Part shown: positions 63,749 to 64,000 of the stretch, piece by piece | Layout of the letters: every line of letters starts with the position of its first letter | Position numbering within the stretch: position 1 is the stretch's first letter | DNA from: Devosia marina | Lineage (GTDB): Bacteria > Pseudomonadota > Alphaproteobacteria > Rhizobiales > Devosiaceae | Reading direction: 5' to 3' | DNA length: 64,000 nt | Assembly (NCBI RefSeq): GCF_009758415.1 | Contig: NZ_WQRF01000010.1 | Span: 1 to 64,000, forward strand | The notes under the pieces: model-generated | Database searches by the model: none | What the model was told of the DNA's origin: nothing | Seen by the model: only the letters and a program-made list of their open reading frames with translations | Position numbers and translations under genes: made by a program

Positions 63749-64000
63749 CTAAAGTTCAAGGTCACAGACGAAGATGGCTTCCTGGCCGCCGTCCAGGCTC
63801 GCCATGATCCGCGCGCCGATTGCCTTGTGCGTTGTGTTGGCGAGATACGCGTCGCGCGCTTCAGCGTCGCGGAAATCGATCCAGAACAGGTCGACCAGAC
63901 CATGCACAAGGGGCGCCTCGGGCGACACGTTCCGCCCAGTGCGGAAGTCTTCCATCCCCTCGATCTCCGAGCGCAACTGCTCAAGATCACGCATCAGACA
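63749..64000 (-). CDS. Dabb (stress-responsive A/B barrel) domain protein, 5' end outside the window
   Basis: At least 83 residues are visible; the frame continues past the right edge. The segment FRTGRNVSPEAPLVHGLVDL, FWIDFRDAEARDAYLANTTH and the end AIFVCDLEL fit the Dabb dimeric alpha-beta barrel. The family has varied small-molecule roles, so no function is assigned. Confidence 0.75.
   Translation of the reverse strand, partial: CLMRDLEQLRSEIEGMEDFRTGRNVSPEAPLVHGLVDLFWIDFRDAEARDAYLANTTHKAIGARIMASLDGGQEAIFVCDLEL

Overview
The window looks like a chromosomal segment of a GC-rich alphaproteobacterium of the order Hyphomicrobiales, plausibly Devosia or a close relative. This is inferred from gene order and family signatures (hisD / UPF0262 / LMW-phosphatase / infA / maf / yacG; a CycM-like cytochrome c; dnaX-ybaB-recR; a Ctp/Cpa-type Tad pilus locus; a Shemin-type hemA), not from a database search. 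Most of it is ordinary core genome carrying two accessory patches: an insertion-sequence end at the left edge, and a decayed island next to tRNA-Phe at about 54.3-58.5 kb.

Layout. 1-131: end of an IS5-type element. 132-11.7 kb: Tad/Flp pilus locus (two TadE-like pseudopilins, a CpaC N-terminal-like protein, two Flp pilins, CpaA, CpaB, CpaC, CpaE, CpaF, TadB, TadC, TadD). No cpaD lies between cpaC and cpaE. 11.9-19.4 kb: M17 aminopeptidase, DedA-like membrane protein, hydroxyacid dehydrogenase, CycM-like cytochrome c, prephenate dehydratase, then a PruR/DcpA-like pair (periplasmic pterin-binding protein plus dual GGDEF-EAL enzyme). 19.6-25.6 kb: dapD, DUF805, dapE and two membrane proteins converge on truA-fmt-def. 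25.7-30.7 kb: rmuC, a small acidic protein, recR-ybaB-dnaX and the SRP RNA. 30.8-36.7 kb: HD-GYP protein, LOG-family protein, hybrid histidine kinase, mscL, a FixJ-like regulator with an altered receiver, a flavodoxin. 36.8-43.8 kb: hemA, a WS/DGAT-like protein, an SDR, an OmpA-like lipoprotein, two small proteins, a CSS-EAL phosphodiesterase. 43.9-46.9 kb: PRC-barrel protein, then a four-gene bufferin-type operon (DUF2282 precursor, DUF692/MNIO enzyme, DUF2063 partner, DoxX). 46.9-54.3 kb: SMP-30 protein, tRNA-Thr, murA, a 79-bp tandem repeat, DUF2948, hisD, a UPF0262-phosphatase fusion, infA, maf, yacG, tRNA-Phe. 54.4-58.0 kb: island remnant (hsdR tail, an IS3 element with an in-frame stop, a truncated TniQ-like gene, a frameshifted MocR-type fragment). 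58.5-62.3 kb: a chemotaxis cluster (STAS, CheY, chemoreceptor, CheW) in which a deletion has fused the start of cheA to the back of another cheW. 62.8-64 kb: an SDR and the end of a Dabb-domain gene.

Themes. Surface attachment and second-messenger control recur: a Tad pilus, three c-di-GMP proteins (DcpA-like, HD-GYP, CSS-EAL) and a damaged chemotaxis cluster. Oxygen or redox control is suggested by FNR/FixK-type boxes upstream of hemA and of the flavodoxin gene. The most interesting system is the bufferin-type operon, a recently recognised class of metal-binding modified peptides. Here it has a SigF-like promoter, an inverted repeat beside it, and a hairpin after the precursor gene that could set precursor-to-enzyme stoichiometry.
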